A stretch of 64,000 nucleotides of DNA from Nitzschia sp. DOCU1 (Eukaryota; Bacillariophyta; Bacillariophyceae; Bacillariales; Bacillariaceae), in contig OX595989.1 in assembly GCA_951394045.1 (NCBI GenBank), positions 3,472,001 through 3,536,000 of the forward strand, written 5' to 3'. Under the pieces are notes generated by a model that was not told the origin of the DNA, searched no databases, and worked only from the letters and a program-made list of their open reading frames with translations. A program made the position numbers and the translations under genes. This document shows, piece after piece, positions 24,084-33,486 of this stretch (the first letter of the stretch is position 1; every line of letters begins with the position of its first letter).

Positions 24084-24816
24084 TGGGAGTAGTCGTCGTG
24101 CTGCCGATTGGCCGAGTCTTGTTGTTGGACATCCTTTCTTGGACACGGGCACACATTGTGCGCTTCATCCAGCGGGTGCATCCACACGCCAAGGCAAGAC
24201 TACTACGATAACAACTACAATAATAACTTTTAGAAATTGTATCATTACTCGTTATACTGGTACGTCTTCTAATTTTAGGGTGATGGTTTTGTTTTGTCAT
24301 CTTGGCTACAGCAAGAGAAGAACACAATTAGACACGAAATCAAGTCACTCTGCCGACGTAGTAGCATTCTCCATCCTCCTCAACAGCAGCACGTTCCTCG
24401 TTTGACTTCACCCATGATCTACATACCCAGCCATGCCTTTCGAATTTGCCACCGTCCCTTTCCACATCCGTCCCACCATGAGCGTGGCCTATGTTTGTAG
24501 TATTCTTTTCATTCCGCCTCAATTGATTACCAGATAGTAGTTTGTGTACCAGTCGATTCTTTGGCTCCTCTGCACCACTCCTCCAAGTACTCTATGCTTT
24601 AATGGTAGTACTATTAATCATACTACTATCAAAGCTGCGTAGTAGTACATGCAGCATTCGAAAGAATAGTAGCAGTCGAGAGACATCAACAAAAATTCCA
24701 TCCTACGTAGTAGTATTACTAGAACTGCTTGTACTAGTAGTACTCATTCAGATGATCATGAGCAGGGTATAAACATTTCGGTGTTCATTTCGTTTGTACA
24801 ATACCAGTGGTAGGTG
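24084..24816. other. Convergent intergenic region
   Basis: This spacer lies between paralogue B and the minus-strand helical-repeat gene. It contains runs of TAGTAGTA-type simple sequence around 24535-24745. No gene was recognised. Confidence 0.4.
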
Positions 24817-25722
24817 TTATGCGGCCGGGGCCAGACCATTCGTGTCTTTTAGGACCAAGTATGCAGTTGACTGAATGAACCCCTCCACGAGATCCCGGCC
24901 GGGGTCCTCCTCCATACTAGCACCACCACCAGCAGAATTCGTGGACTCTCGTCCTCTATTGATAATGTACATGGTCATGGAGAGTAACTGGGTGAAGCAA
25001 CGATCGGCTCCAGCTTCATGGCCGAGATCTCGGTAGATTTGACCCAAGTTGTTCAAGACCACCATGAGGTAAAGTAGACTTTGCTTGCCGGGGCGTTCAC
25101 TGCGTTGAAGCTTAAAGGCAAGCTCATAGAGTTTGGCTGCTTTCATAAGCCAGACTTCACGAGAGAATCCAGGTTCACAGCACACAATAGTACCAGTGCA
25201 TGCGCCCGCAAACTCGTGCGCCAACGCCAGGTTGAACATGACAGCCGACACTATTGTCAAATTCATGGAATAGTAGGACCGTGACAACGCGGCAAGTCCG
25301 TCTGCGGGTACTTCAGGCAAGTAAATAGCTTGTCGGTATACAAAGGGACCAACATGCGAGACCCCGAGAAGAGGGGAACAGCAGGAAGGTGGAGAATGAA
25401 TGCAGCTGGAAGCTGTAATAAGAACATCAGCATCCATGTTGTCTTCATGCAAGGGCTGGAAATGGGGATACCTTTGCTGGGTGATAAGATGATCTAAAAG
25501 CGAAAAGGAGGGACAACAAGTATCTCCCTCATCTTCTAGAAGGACGGCGTCTCTTGCTGCCGCTCCTGAAGCGGCACCATGAAAGACGGCCTTTGACCTT
25601 CGAAATGCTTCCGACAAGGCGACCATCGCTGTTGAAACATCTCCTCGCTCCAGGCATGAAACTCCCTCGTTGTTTAGGCGCAATATCGACTTGCATTCAT
25701 CTCGTTGGTGTTGAGTATTCAT
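24817..25722 (-). CDS. Helical-repeat (TPR-like) protein of unknown function
   Basis: The product has 301 aa from the ATG at 25722, in a single exon. The first helices, LRLNNEGVSCLERGDVSTAMVALSEAFRRSKAV, look like a tetratricopeptide-repeat hairpin. After a Ser/Cys-rich low-conservation middle (about residues 55-135), a second helical block has AVMFNLALAHEFAG, AAKLYELAFKLQ and LMVVLNNLGQIYRDLGHEAGADRCFTQLLSM, again with the spacing of TPR helices A and B. It would be a cytosolic or nuclear scaffold. The layout resembles a set of uncharacterised TPR-like proteins common in diatom genomes, but I cannot name an orthologue. Confidence 0.65.
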   Translation of the reverse strand: MNTQHQRDECKSILRLNNEGVSCLERGDVSTAMVALSEAFRRSKAVFHGAASGAAARDAVLLEDEGDTCCPSFSLLDHLITQQRYPHFQPLHEDNMDADVLITASSCIHSPPSCCSPLLGVSHVGPFVYRQAIYLPEVPADGLAALSRSYYSMNLTIVSAVMFNLALAHEFAGACTGTIVCCEPGFSREVWLMKAAKLYELAFKLQRSERPGKQSLLYLMVVLNNLGQIYRDLGHEAGADRCFTQLLSMTMYIINRGRESTNSAGGGASMEEDPGRDLVEGFIQSTAYLVLKDTNGLAPAA

Positions 25723-26168
25723 TCTTGCTGGCGGTTTGTTCGAGCTAGAAAAGTGTGAGACCAGTTCGGAAGCGAGTGTTGGTTTATTTGCGCTGATTTT
25801 GTGAGCTACACGACAAACGAAGTTACACGCTTTTGCTAGAGAACCCTTCAGAACTAATTGATTGCGCTACCGTAGTACCGGTAGTTGGTTTCTTCGGAGT
25901 TATACGATTAGGGGGCATTGAAGTGCTTATGGTGTATTACTAAACGCAATTCTTCTTCGCCGGTAATTTGTATCGCATAGATTGCTGTCACCAACCAAGT
26001 TCCGTATCATACTGCAGTATGCGCGCAGCACTTGGTGAACTTTGGCCCAGGTCTTTTATTGCAAACCTGGGTAAACAGAACCGCTGCGAATTCCTTGACG
26101 TGAGAAAAGCCACTTGGACTGCGACTTCTCTTTCTAAAGCAACTTGAAGTTCGACTGCGTTAAGTATA
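25723..26168. other. Intergenic region upstream of the mobile-element cluster
   Basis: No gene was seen. It holds CTACCGGTAGTTGG-type motifs near 25870 and ends where the first copy of the duplicated flank begins. Confidence 0.4.
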
Positions 26169-26435
26169 TATTCGCCGATAGAAACGACGTTTCTCTTTCT
26201 CCCAGTGAAAGTGGTAATGAAAATCGACGTTGGGTTAAATCTTGTTTCGCCGCTGTTGCGTCGTCCTGATGACGCAACAAGTCCAGCGTCAATGCGAGAA
26301 GCGGTCTTTAAATCCGGATGTGTTTCCGCTAACTAACTCTTCATCTATTCTTGGATGGGATCTCCGAATTCCCTCCTACGTTTACATTCACTTAACGCCA
26401 ATTAGATTTACAGACGCTATCGTCTGTTAATTTTT
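26169..26435 (+). repeat. Direct repeat copy A (left half of duplicated 536-bp unit)
   Basis: This stretch is nearly identical to 30980-31247, including the segment starting ATTCGCCGATAGAAACGACG and ending TTTACAGACGCTAT..CGTCTGTTAATTTTTTA. The two copies differ mainly by one AT dinucleotide inside the terminal palindrome (CAGACGCTATCGTCTG here, CAGACGCTATATCGTCTG in copy B). It ends in a TTAA (26427-26430), after which the non-autonomous element begins. Confidence 0.9.
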
Positions 26436-27480
26436 TATCTCTTTAGGGGATGTGGATACCTCCGTATCCACATTTGCCTATCTTTGTTACTACCATAACC
26501 ACCAATCAGACTAGAAACCTTTTTTATGACGCACACCAATGTCTTCGGCGTAGTCAGCACTTTTCTTTTCGTATGGGCAGCATCGGCCCAATCGCCTACC
26601 TTTACCACTTACTACTTGACGGAAGAGCGCCGGTGCCACGCGCGCGAAGATGGTGAGCCACATTTCGACAATACTTTAAACAGCTCGTCATCCTGCACAG
26701 ACCACTCATAATGTTAAAGTAGATACACTGTATTGTTAATCAAGGCATTCCTGAAACATTTGTCGAAGTAAACTGTTGCTAAAGCCGCTGGTTACGTTGC
26801 TTTCCCCTGTAGTAAATGTAGTCAAATGAGTCAACTGATTTCAACCGGCATCTTGGACGCTCCCAACAGCCGTAATGTTGGTAAAACCCTCGTTTAGCTA
26901 CAAATAGCTGTAACCAATGTTTCGACTATGATAAGAGAGCTGACTGCTGCATTGAAATGTTTATAAAGCTCCTGGTGGCTACGCTATTCACAGTAGTTAC
27001 TTCAGTCCAATGAGTCAACCATACGGTCCGATGAGTCAACCGGACGGTCGTCAGCGTGAAAATTACGCGATAGCGAAGTGACTACAACTAGTTCGATTTC
27101 GGCTGTAGTAACAATCGATCAACAAAAGCTAAGCAACAAATCGCATAGTATTTCACGTCTATTGTATCTAATTGAAGTAAGTTGCCTATTGAAACTTTCG
27201 AAAGCACTCATAACTAGGGCATACTGAGTCGCACCAATTTTTTGCACAAATTCGAGTAAAACGAACGAAATGGCGCAGCTGCGTCACTACAAACGCCTGT
27301 AGTAACACGAAATCAAGTAGCAGGCAAAATCTAATGCGACGCCCTGTTACAGCATAGAATGTAGAATTTTTGGGCACTAGTGCAGTGTGGTAGGACTATT
27401 CTAGCAGCGATGACGGAGTTTCAATAATATAGCTAAATGTGGATACGGGCGGAGTCAAAAATTAATCCCGTTAAGAGATA
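26436..27480. mobile_element. Non-autonomous piggyBac-related element (no transposase)
   Basis: The left end (TATCTCTTTA at 26436-26445, then GGGGATGTGGATAC) and right end (complement TATCTCTTAACGGGATTAATT, 27461-27480) align with the corresponding ends of the transposase-bearing element beside it. Both elements share a subterminal hairpin at the left end (here GTGGATAC at 26452-26459 with GTATCCAC at 26464-26471) and the inner sequence ACTACC..AACCACCAATCAGACTAGA. The right 250 bp are also homologous: for example GCATTAGA.TTT, GATTTCGTGTTACTAC and GCGTT.TAGTGACGC recur in both. The interior holds no transposase frame. I infer a deletion or MITE-like derivative that could be mobilised by the neighbouring enzyme. 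Confidence 0.75.
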
Positions 27481-27500
27481 GACGCTATCTCTTTATCGGA
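27480..27500 (+). repeat. Left terminal inverted repeat of piggyBac element
   Basis: This 21-bp repeat is perfectly matched by the complement of 30711-30731. Its outer part also forms a near-palindrome (GAGATAGACGCTATCTC, 27475-27491) with the right end of the adjacent element. Confidence 0.88.
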
Positions 27501-27803
27501 TGTGAATCACCCCCTGATTCACATTTCCCCCTTTTCCTTACTACCGTAGCCACCAATCAGACTAGAGAACGAGTTTGGCGACTCATTGCAAGATGGTTCC
27601 GTGTAGTCAGAGCTTCAGCCGTCCAATAGGCATCGTCACCCAAAAGTGACCGGAAGGCTCTCTACTACTCAAGTGATTAGATCTACTACCGCGCGGCGGG
27701 AAGGAGGTGATTCACATTTTGCAAATACCAATAATCCACGGTCATTGCGGTAAAGTAGTCTATTTTAACCAACCAGCTACACTACAGTCTCTATTGTACC
27801 ACC

Positions 27804-30419
27804 ATGGAGCGATCTGCAAGTAATCATCCCGGTGATGCCGCCGATGATGATGATAATGCAGAATTTTCAACTCCAGTTGGTGCTGATATTGGTGATGTTC
27901 TTGCCGCCGCGCACTCTGGAGGCTCAAATCATGCAGGCAGAGATGGAAATACTTCGAAACAATTGTTTCGGGCCTTTCATCAAAAGAGGCCAACTCCATC
28001 TCCCCAGTCAGCATCAAGGCAAAGACGAATTCTAGAGTCGCCACGAGCAAAAAGGATGGCATCAAATTTTGCATCATTGGAGCCTGGATTCGATGATGGG
28101 TACGACTCTGACGGTGAGACGGGCCCTTTCCTCGATGGAATCGAGGGAGAACTGGAGCCAGACGAAGAAGCCGTCGGCGAGGATGATGAAGGCACTACTG
28201 CTACTAGTGCTGCTGCGGGCAACCAACCTGCAAATGATCAGTTGGTTGTCGTATTGTCCAAAGAACAAATGCAAAAAATGAAGGTGAAGGAGCTTCGGGA
28301 GGAGCTCCGGATCCGAAATAAGACTTCCAATGGGACAAAGGTGGATTTGATTGCCCGGCTTTCGAAAGCAATCGATGAAAATGCCCCCATCCTCCAAGAG
28401 AAAAAGAAGGAGACCGAACAACTCAAAGGTTTCCCAGCTGGTGCCAAGTGGCTCTTGCTAGAGCCGAGTGCAGAGCCTGTCGCCGAGCCTGAGAATGCAA
28501 GTTTCCGAAATGCCCGCGCGCCAACTGATGATGATTGCCACCCAACAGTTGCTGCCAAACATAATTTCAGTGAGCGGTTCGATATTCCAGTCTTCGCTGG
28601 ATTGTCGCCGAATATAAAAAAAACTCGCCGCAACGGCCTCCCTACCAACGAGTACCTCCCACGAAAAGAGGGAGAGCCGACAGCATGTGTAGCACTGGAT
28701 GCATCGTCACATCCTGCCGAATTCGTAGATTTATTTATTCCCTACGAGGCAAATGCACAGAACACACAGAGTAAGAAATATCCAAGTTTCGCAACATGGG
28801 CAATGTGGACGAATACAAAAGCCATAATGGCAGGAGCAGGCGATACAATTTACAAAGATTACAAGCCCTTCACTAGGGACGAGATCCGGCAGCATGTCGG
28901 ACTCTACCTGCTGCAGGGTGTATCACCATCGCCCACTGTTGAACACAAATTTAAATCACAACAAGAGGATCCAGTGGCGGGAAAAGATATTGTCTTTAAT
29001 TCATTCGGAATTAATGCTGAACGGCGACACAAACATTTCAAGTCTTTCTTTGCTGCACAGGATCCCCTACTGCCGGTACCAGAACGAAAGAAGCACCCCA
29101 ACTGGAAGATACAACCGCTCATTGATTGGCTGAATACAGCTGGCCCTCTTTACTGGGCATGTGGACGGCAGCTGAGCGCCGACGAACAAACAATTGGGTT
29201 CAAGGGCAAGCACGTCGATAAGCGCCGCATCACCTACAAGTGTGCTGGTGACGGCTTCCAAACAGAAGCCCTCTGTGATGGAGGATTTACTTACCAAGTC
29301 TATTTCCGCAATGAGCCTGCTCCAAGGAAATATCTTCGGCTCGGCCTTTCTCCCATGCACTCTAGAGTTTGTCGTCTCTTTGAGTCGCTAAAGGACAAGT
29401 GGCACCGAGTTGGAATGGACAATTTGTACAACTCGGCAAGGTTTTGCCGCTTTGCCTATGTTGAGCTCAATATTTTAGTTCACGGCGTGGCAAGAACGGA
29501 AGGCAGAGGACTGCCGCAGTCCGTCATTCAACGGCCGCTCATCAAAGAAAAAGATGCGGCGGCACAGCGAGGCACTGTCAGAGCCGCAAAAATTGTTGGG
29601 GATGATGATTGCCCCTGCCTTGTTGCTGCGAGTGTCTATGACACAAAGCCCGTTCATTTTTTATCTACATGCGCCGACACAATTCTTTGGATAGAGAAAG
29701 AGCGTCCGTGCTACAATATTGAGACTGGTGCAGTGGAGGTGCTGAAATTTTTGCGTTTAAATATTAATGACGACTACAATCACGGCATGAACAGTGTCGA
29801 CGGAGCCGATCAGCTGCAAGAAACCTACAAGTTTGATCAGTGGCTTCGGATGAGGAAGTGGTGGTGGGCAATATGGATGTGGTTCTTGGGTGTTGCTGTT
29901 GTTAATGCCTACGAGATCTACAAGAAAAAATGTGCTTTGGAAGGCAAACGGCCCATGTCACATTATGACTTCCAGCGACTGGTTGCCTTGGCATGGATTA
30001 ATCCATGGAATCATGGCCCACCACCAAAGTCCCCAGGTCCTATTACGAATGGTGTTGCTACTAGAAGTGGTTCATCATCCTCGTCCTCTGCTGGTTCGAA
30101 ACGAAAATTTCGGGAGTATGTAACACTCGGGCTATTTGACAAGGCGGGCCATGTTCGCATGGACAAGACACGGCGGCACTGGCATCAACCATGCAAGAAG
30201 CGCACCATGTGCAAGCTGCACAGACTATGGGGGCGTACAACATTCGCGGATGTATTCATGTGTGTAGAATGTGATACCCCGCTGTGTGTAGAGTGCTGGG
30301 ACAGCTTCCACACGGTACGTACTGCAGAAGAAATGAAGGCCCATCTGAATACACGTTTTGGTCCAAAAGAAGACGGTACTAGTAGCGCCACGAAGCGCAA
30401 ATCCCCTCCCAGTCGTTAA
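27804..30419 (+). CDS. PiggyBac-type transposase with N-terminal SAP domain
   Basis: The product has 871 aa, intact. After an acidic low-complexity N-terminus, a SAP DNA-binding motif lies at about residues 150-190 (LSKEQMQKMKVKELREEL, then a GTKVDLIARL helix). The DDE_Tnp_1_7 domain spans about residues 300-740. The three catalytic aspartates are recognisable: Asp460 in LSADEQTIGFKGK, Asp539 in GMDNLYNSARF and Asp666 in NSVDGADQL, the last followed by the family's helix (RMRKWWWAIWMWFLGVAVVNAY). The C-terminus (about 796-840) carries a cysteine-rich zinc-binding domain: CKKRTMCKLH, CVECDTPLCVECWDSFH. The ATG at 27804 follows 300 bp of element leader. Animal piggyBac transposases are about 600 aa and lack a SAP domain; the added N-terminus may give sequence- or chromatin-binding. 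No intron, frameshift or stop is present. Confidence 0.93.
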   Translation: MERSASNHPGDAADDDDNAEFSTPVGADIGDVLAAAHSGGSNHAGRDGNTSKQLFRAFHQKRPTPSPQSASRQRRILESPRAKRMASNFASLEPGFDDGYDSDGETGPFLDGIEGELEPDEEAVGEDDEGTTATSAAAGNQPANDQLVVVLSKEQMQKMKVKELREELRIRNKTSNGTKVDLIARLSKAIDENAPILQEKKKETEQLKGFPAGAKWLLLEPSAEPVAEPENASFRNARAPTDDDCHPTVAAKHNFSERFDIPVFAGLSPNIKKTRRNGLPTNEYLPRKEGEPTACVALDASSHPAEFVDLFIPYEANAQNTQSKKYPSFATWAMWTNTKAIMAGAGDTIYKDYKPFTRDEIRQHVGLYLLQGVSPSPTVEHKFKSQQEDPVAGKDIVFNSFGINAERRHKHFKSFFAAQDPLLPVPERKKHPNWKIQPLIDWLNTAGPLYWACGRQLSADEQTIGFKGKHVDKRRITYKCAGDGFQTEALCDGGFTYQVYFRNEPAPRKYLRLGLSPMHSRVCRLFESLKDKWHRVGMDNLYNSARFCRFAYVELNILVHGVARTEGRGLPQSVIQRPLIKEKDAAAQRGTVRAAKIVGDDDCPCLVAASVYDTKPVHFLSTCADTILWIEKERPCYNIETGAVEVLKFLRLNINDDYNHGMNSVDGADQLQETYKFDQWLRMRKWWWAIWMWFLGVAVVNAYEIYKKKCALEGKRPMSHYDFQRLVALAWINPWNHGPPPKSPGPITNGVATRSGSSSSSSAGSKRKFREYVTLGLFDKAGHVRMDKTRRHWHQPCKKRTMCKLHRLWGRTTFADVFMCVECDTPLCVECWDSFHTVRTAEEMKAHLNTRFGPKEDGTSSATKRKSPPSR

Positions 30420-30710
30420 GATAGATAGTGTTATTGCATTTAGAGTATTGTGTGCATTTTTGTTAGCTAGTATTAATGATTTGTTTGGTCGAATCGGCAC
30501 AAAATGGATGAAAATGCGCATTGAGCGTCACTAGAACGCCAGTAGTAACACGAAATCACGTAGTAACGAAATTCTAATGCAACGACTGTATAACCCATAG
30601 TAGTCGCAATGTGTGTGCAAATTTTCATTAGTCTACGACTATTTTATTGGTGGTGACGGGGTGTTAGCAAATATAGTAAAAAGTGAATCGGGTGCTGAAT
30701 CACTAATTAC

Positions 30711-30731
30711 TCCGATAAAGAGATAGCGTCT
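30711..30731 (-). repeat. Right terminal inverted repeat of piggyBac element
   Basis: This is the exact complement of 27480-27500. It is followed by G and then TTAA at 30733-30736, where the duplicated host flank (copy C1) resumes. Confidence 0.88.
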
Positions 30732-30979
30732 GTTAAAACTTCGTCTCCTCTTATCTCGCGGTAAATCCACTTCTCGACGAAAAGGACATGACCACTCGAA
30801 AGCTCGTGCGATTTTGTGTAGGTCATGTCATGACCGGCTTGCTTCAATCCGTCATGCCGTTGCTCCAGCTCCATCCAAAATTCCACCTGTCGGCATCAAA
30901 ATTTCAAAACTTGAGAGCGACCACCATGTCCGTCGGCTCCCTGAACTCTGATGACCTTCAATTTTCCTACCCTCCATCC
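30724..30979 (+). repeat. Direct repeat copy C1 (right half of first duplicated unit)
   Basis: This stretch is essentially identical to 31260-31515, from TAGCGTCTGTTAAAACTTCG to TTTTCCTACCCTCCATCC. Both are 256 bp. It directly abuts copy B at 30980, which shows that unit 1 (A + C1) and unit 2 (B + C2) are head-to-tail copies. Confidence 0.9.
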
Positions 30980-31515
30980 TATTCGCCGATAGAAACGACG
31001 TTTCTCTTTCTCCCAGTGAAAGTGGTAATGAAAATCGACGTTGGGTTAAATCTTGTTTCGCCGCTGTTGCGTCGTCCTGATGACGCAACAAGTCCAGCGT
31101 CAATGCGAGAAGCGGTCTTTAAATCCGGATGTGTTTCCGCTAACTAACTCTTCATCTATTCTTGGATGGGATCTCCGAATTCCCTCCTACGTTTACATTC
31201 ACTTAACGCCAATTAGATTTACAGACGCTATATCGTCTGTTAATTTTTTATAGACGCTATAGCGTCTGTTAAAACTTCGTCTCCTCTTATCTCGCGGTAA
31301 ATCCACTTCTCGACGAAAAGGACATGACCACTCGAAAGCTCGTGCGATTTTGTGTAGGTCATGTCATGACCGGCTTGCTTCAATCCGTCATGCCGTTGCT
31401 CCAGCTCCATCCAAAATTCCACCTGTCGGCATCAAAATTTCAAAACTTGAGAGCGACCACCATGTCCGTCGGCTCCCTGAACTCTGATGACCTTCAATTT
31501 TCCTACCCTCCATCC
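30980..31515 (+). repeat. Second, uninterrupted copy of the 536-bp tandem unit (B + C2)
   Basis: Copy B (30980-31247) matches 26169-26435, and copy C2 (31260-31515) matches 30724-30979. Between the halves, where unit 1 carries more than 4 kb of transposons, this copy has only a short perfect palindrome, AGACGCTATAGCGTCT (31252-31267), flanked by TTAA at 31240-31243 and 31269-31272. The palindrome equals eight bases of each piggyBac terminal repeat joined tail to tail, so it looks like an internally deleted end-to-end remnant of the same element. Short frames inside B and C2 recur in the other copies and show no coding signature. Confidence 0.85.
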
Positions 31516-31662
31516 CCTCTCCAAGGGGAGATAGTACGGAAGGAAATTGATGTGTCGCAAATTGGGACTAATGACTACTTGTCCTGAGTTACTGGTGGGC
31601 AAACTATCGTTACAAATTCGACAATTCGCGGCGAAATAGCGACAGGCACTCGTTCTGGTACA

Positions 31663-32352
31663 CTAGAAGCCACCCCACCATCCTCTTCCATGGCGGAGCC
31701 TGGGAATCATCAAGCAAACACCTCGCCGATGGTGCAACCCAATGATGCCGTGGAGAATCCCCGTCCGTTGGCGCAGCCTACTGTTCCAACTACTGAAAAT
31801 GGGGGTACAAAACAAGGGACCGACTCCATCACCCTTGCCACCAATGAAAACCTCATGCATCGTTTTCCCGCCCGAACCCTCGACAACCTGGTTGAGGAAG
31901 CAAGGGGTTTCGCCACACAATTCACATTCACGCTCCTCGGCGGTAGACTTGATGACAGACGGCGGGACGAACTGGGGCGGCTTGGCAAGGGAATAAACCT
32001 TGCAGCAGTCGATGTGCTGCTTGAATGCGGCAACATCTTCTTCTGAAATTCCGTCGGGGAAATCAAAAGTCATAAACATCGGGTCAGGCCCGGGTTCGGA
32101 GAACATCCGGATGCCGCCCCCGATGTTGGACACTACAATCTTGGGAAGGCGATGGTTCTTGCCAGTGCGACGGTTTCGTTCCTCGTTGGCAAGGAAGAGA
32201 GATGCAGCAATCTTCGGGTCCATGGGATCGGGTACAGCCCCGCGTTCATACTCCAAAACGCCCTTTGACGAGTCGTATTCGACGCCGCCGAGGAAGTCCA
32301 TGCCGTAGGGGTTGTAGGACCGATCGTTGTTGTTGGAAGTCATCGTGAACAA
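31663..32352 (-). CDS. Hypothetical protein with CxxCGxxPC motif, next to the piggyBac cluster
   Basis: The frame encodes up to 229 aa; the ATG at 32340 or 32352 both fit. Residues up to about 165 look like a real globular protein: IAASLFLANEERNRR, KIVVSNIGGGIRMF, MTFDFPDGISEEDVAAFKQHI. A compact cysteine motif follows, RECELCGETPCFL, which could bind a metal. After about residue 175 the sequence turns Arg/Gly/His-rich and loses character, which suggests that an intron or frameshift removes the real C-terminus. I do not recognise a named family. The gene lies between the duplicated unit and another palindrome of the same kind (32552-32563), so it could be an accessory gene of a related mobile element; this is inference. 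Confidence 0.5.
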   Translation of the reverse strand: MFTMTSNNNDRSYNPYGMDFLGGVEYDSSKGVLEYERGAVPDPMDPKIAASLFLANEERNRRTGKNHRLPKIVVSNIGGGIRMFSEPGPDPMFMTFDFPDGISEEDVAAFKQHIDCCKVYSLAKPPQFVPPSVIKSTAEERECELCGETPCFLNQVVEGSGGKTMHEVFIGGKGDGVGPLFCTPIFSSWNSRLRQRTGILHGIIGLHHRRGVCLMIPRLRHGRGWWGGF

Positions 32353-33486
32353 GGATTGAAAATTGCAATTTGTGGACGCAGCATTGGTGGAAAGATTTTT
32401 GTGTCGGAGGGAGACGACTTGTACGTAGGATGTCAGTACTGGGTTAAGACGGGTTAAGATGGGATAAGCATGCGTTAAGAAAAATCGTCTATCAAAATCG
32501 TCGGTAAAGAAGTTAATGGGCAGCTAAATTTTTAATAGACAATTTTTTATGGACGATATCGTCTGTAAACGGCCTCACACCGATTGGAGTTAAAATAGGT
32601 TCACTTTTCTAGCAAACACCGCGGCTTACTGCAGTCCGCCCCCCTGACAATCAATTAGTGCCTTCGATGGAAATCGAGTCCGTCGCGAAGTCGTGGAGGA
32701 TTTATCCATGAACTGTCGACCCGCAATTCTGCATGCATCATTACAAAATAATATGCCTTGCGTCACACGCGAAGCCAAACTTGAACTTAGTTGCGGCACG
32801 TTGCGGCCTATCGGTATTCTCATCACTTTTCGCGCTAGCTTGGGAAACTACTGGGCTTATTTCCGCGGAAATGGCGGAAGCAGAAGTCGCGGGCATCCGT
32901 AGAGCGCTGTGGTCTATTCTTGGCGCAACAGGTGTATTACCGACCGTCTGTTGCGACAAGCGGTCTTTAAATGTGCGGTTTTCCATGATCTCTAACAGAA
33001 GATAAAGTGCACTTCAAGTGACACAGACATCATTTTGGGAATCTCTGATCGCGGAATAAAAAGTCTCGGCGACAATGCCTTAGTTATTACCAAGTATTAT
33101 CTACCGGTATGCATCATCGCATCCCCAAGCGGCCAGATTCTCCACTCCCCGATGTTCTTCTGAATTGGGCTTTTGGGAAACTTATGGGCTTGTATTTCTC
33201 CCGAATTGGCGGATGGAACCGCAACAGTCAGTCGTTGGAGTTAAGGCCCGGGGCGGCGCGCGCAGCGCCTGCATATGATAGCAACACTGCCGGCGTGAAG
33301 TCTGCCATTCGACCCTCCAAAGATGTATTTGGTGATGCGACACCACGATGAGATGTGACTACCATCCGTCGCCACCACACAACATATCGATAAAAGTGTG
33401 TCAAGAACCATATGAGATCGACACAAGCAACGTAACACACACATCAATCAACACTCCATTTTCAAGCACGCACCGCATTTGAAATC
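32353..33486. other. Intergenic region with element-like palindrome
   Basis: No gene was seen. The stretch is rich in GGTTAAGA/TTAAG motifs at about 32440-32480. A perfect palindrome GACGATATCGTC (32552-32563) is followed by TGTAAACGG; its complement reads TTTACAGACGATATCGTC, very close to TTTACAGACGCTATATCGTC in copy B (31219-31238). The motif AAGCGGTCTTTAAAT of repeat A/B also recurs near 32960. Confidence 0.5.

Larger units (their letters stand above)
27471..30736 (+). mobile_element. piggyBac-type transposon, apparently intact
   Basis: The element is bounded by perfect inverted repeats: AGACGCTATCTCTTTATCGG plus one further matching A at 27480-27500, and its complement at 30711-30731. 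A TTAA lies 5 bp outside the left repeat (27471-27474) and another 1 bp outside the right repeat (30733-30736), consistent with the TTAA target of piggyBac elements. The exact cut positions are unresolved because the left end abuts the neighbouring element. Subterminal hairpins are present on the left (GTGAATCA at 27502-27509 and TGATTCAC at 27515-27522) and, less perfectly, on the right. One uninterrupted transposase gene lies inside. The intact frame and perfect repeats suggest recent activity. Confidence 0.85.

Noticed and set aside
26242..26430. Short frame MFRRCCVVLMTQQVQRQ... repeated at 31053-31253
   Set aside because: The identity of the two frames comes from the direct DNA repeat (copies A and B) and not from coding selection. 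The last codons differ because of the AT indel.
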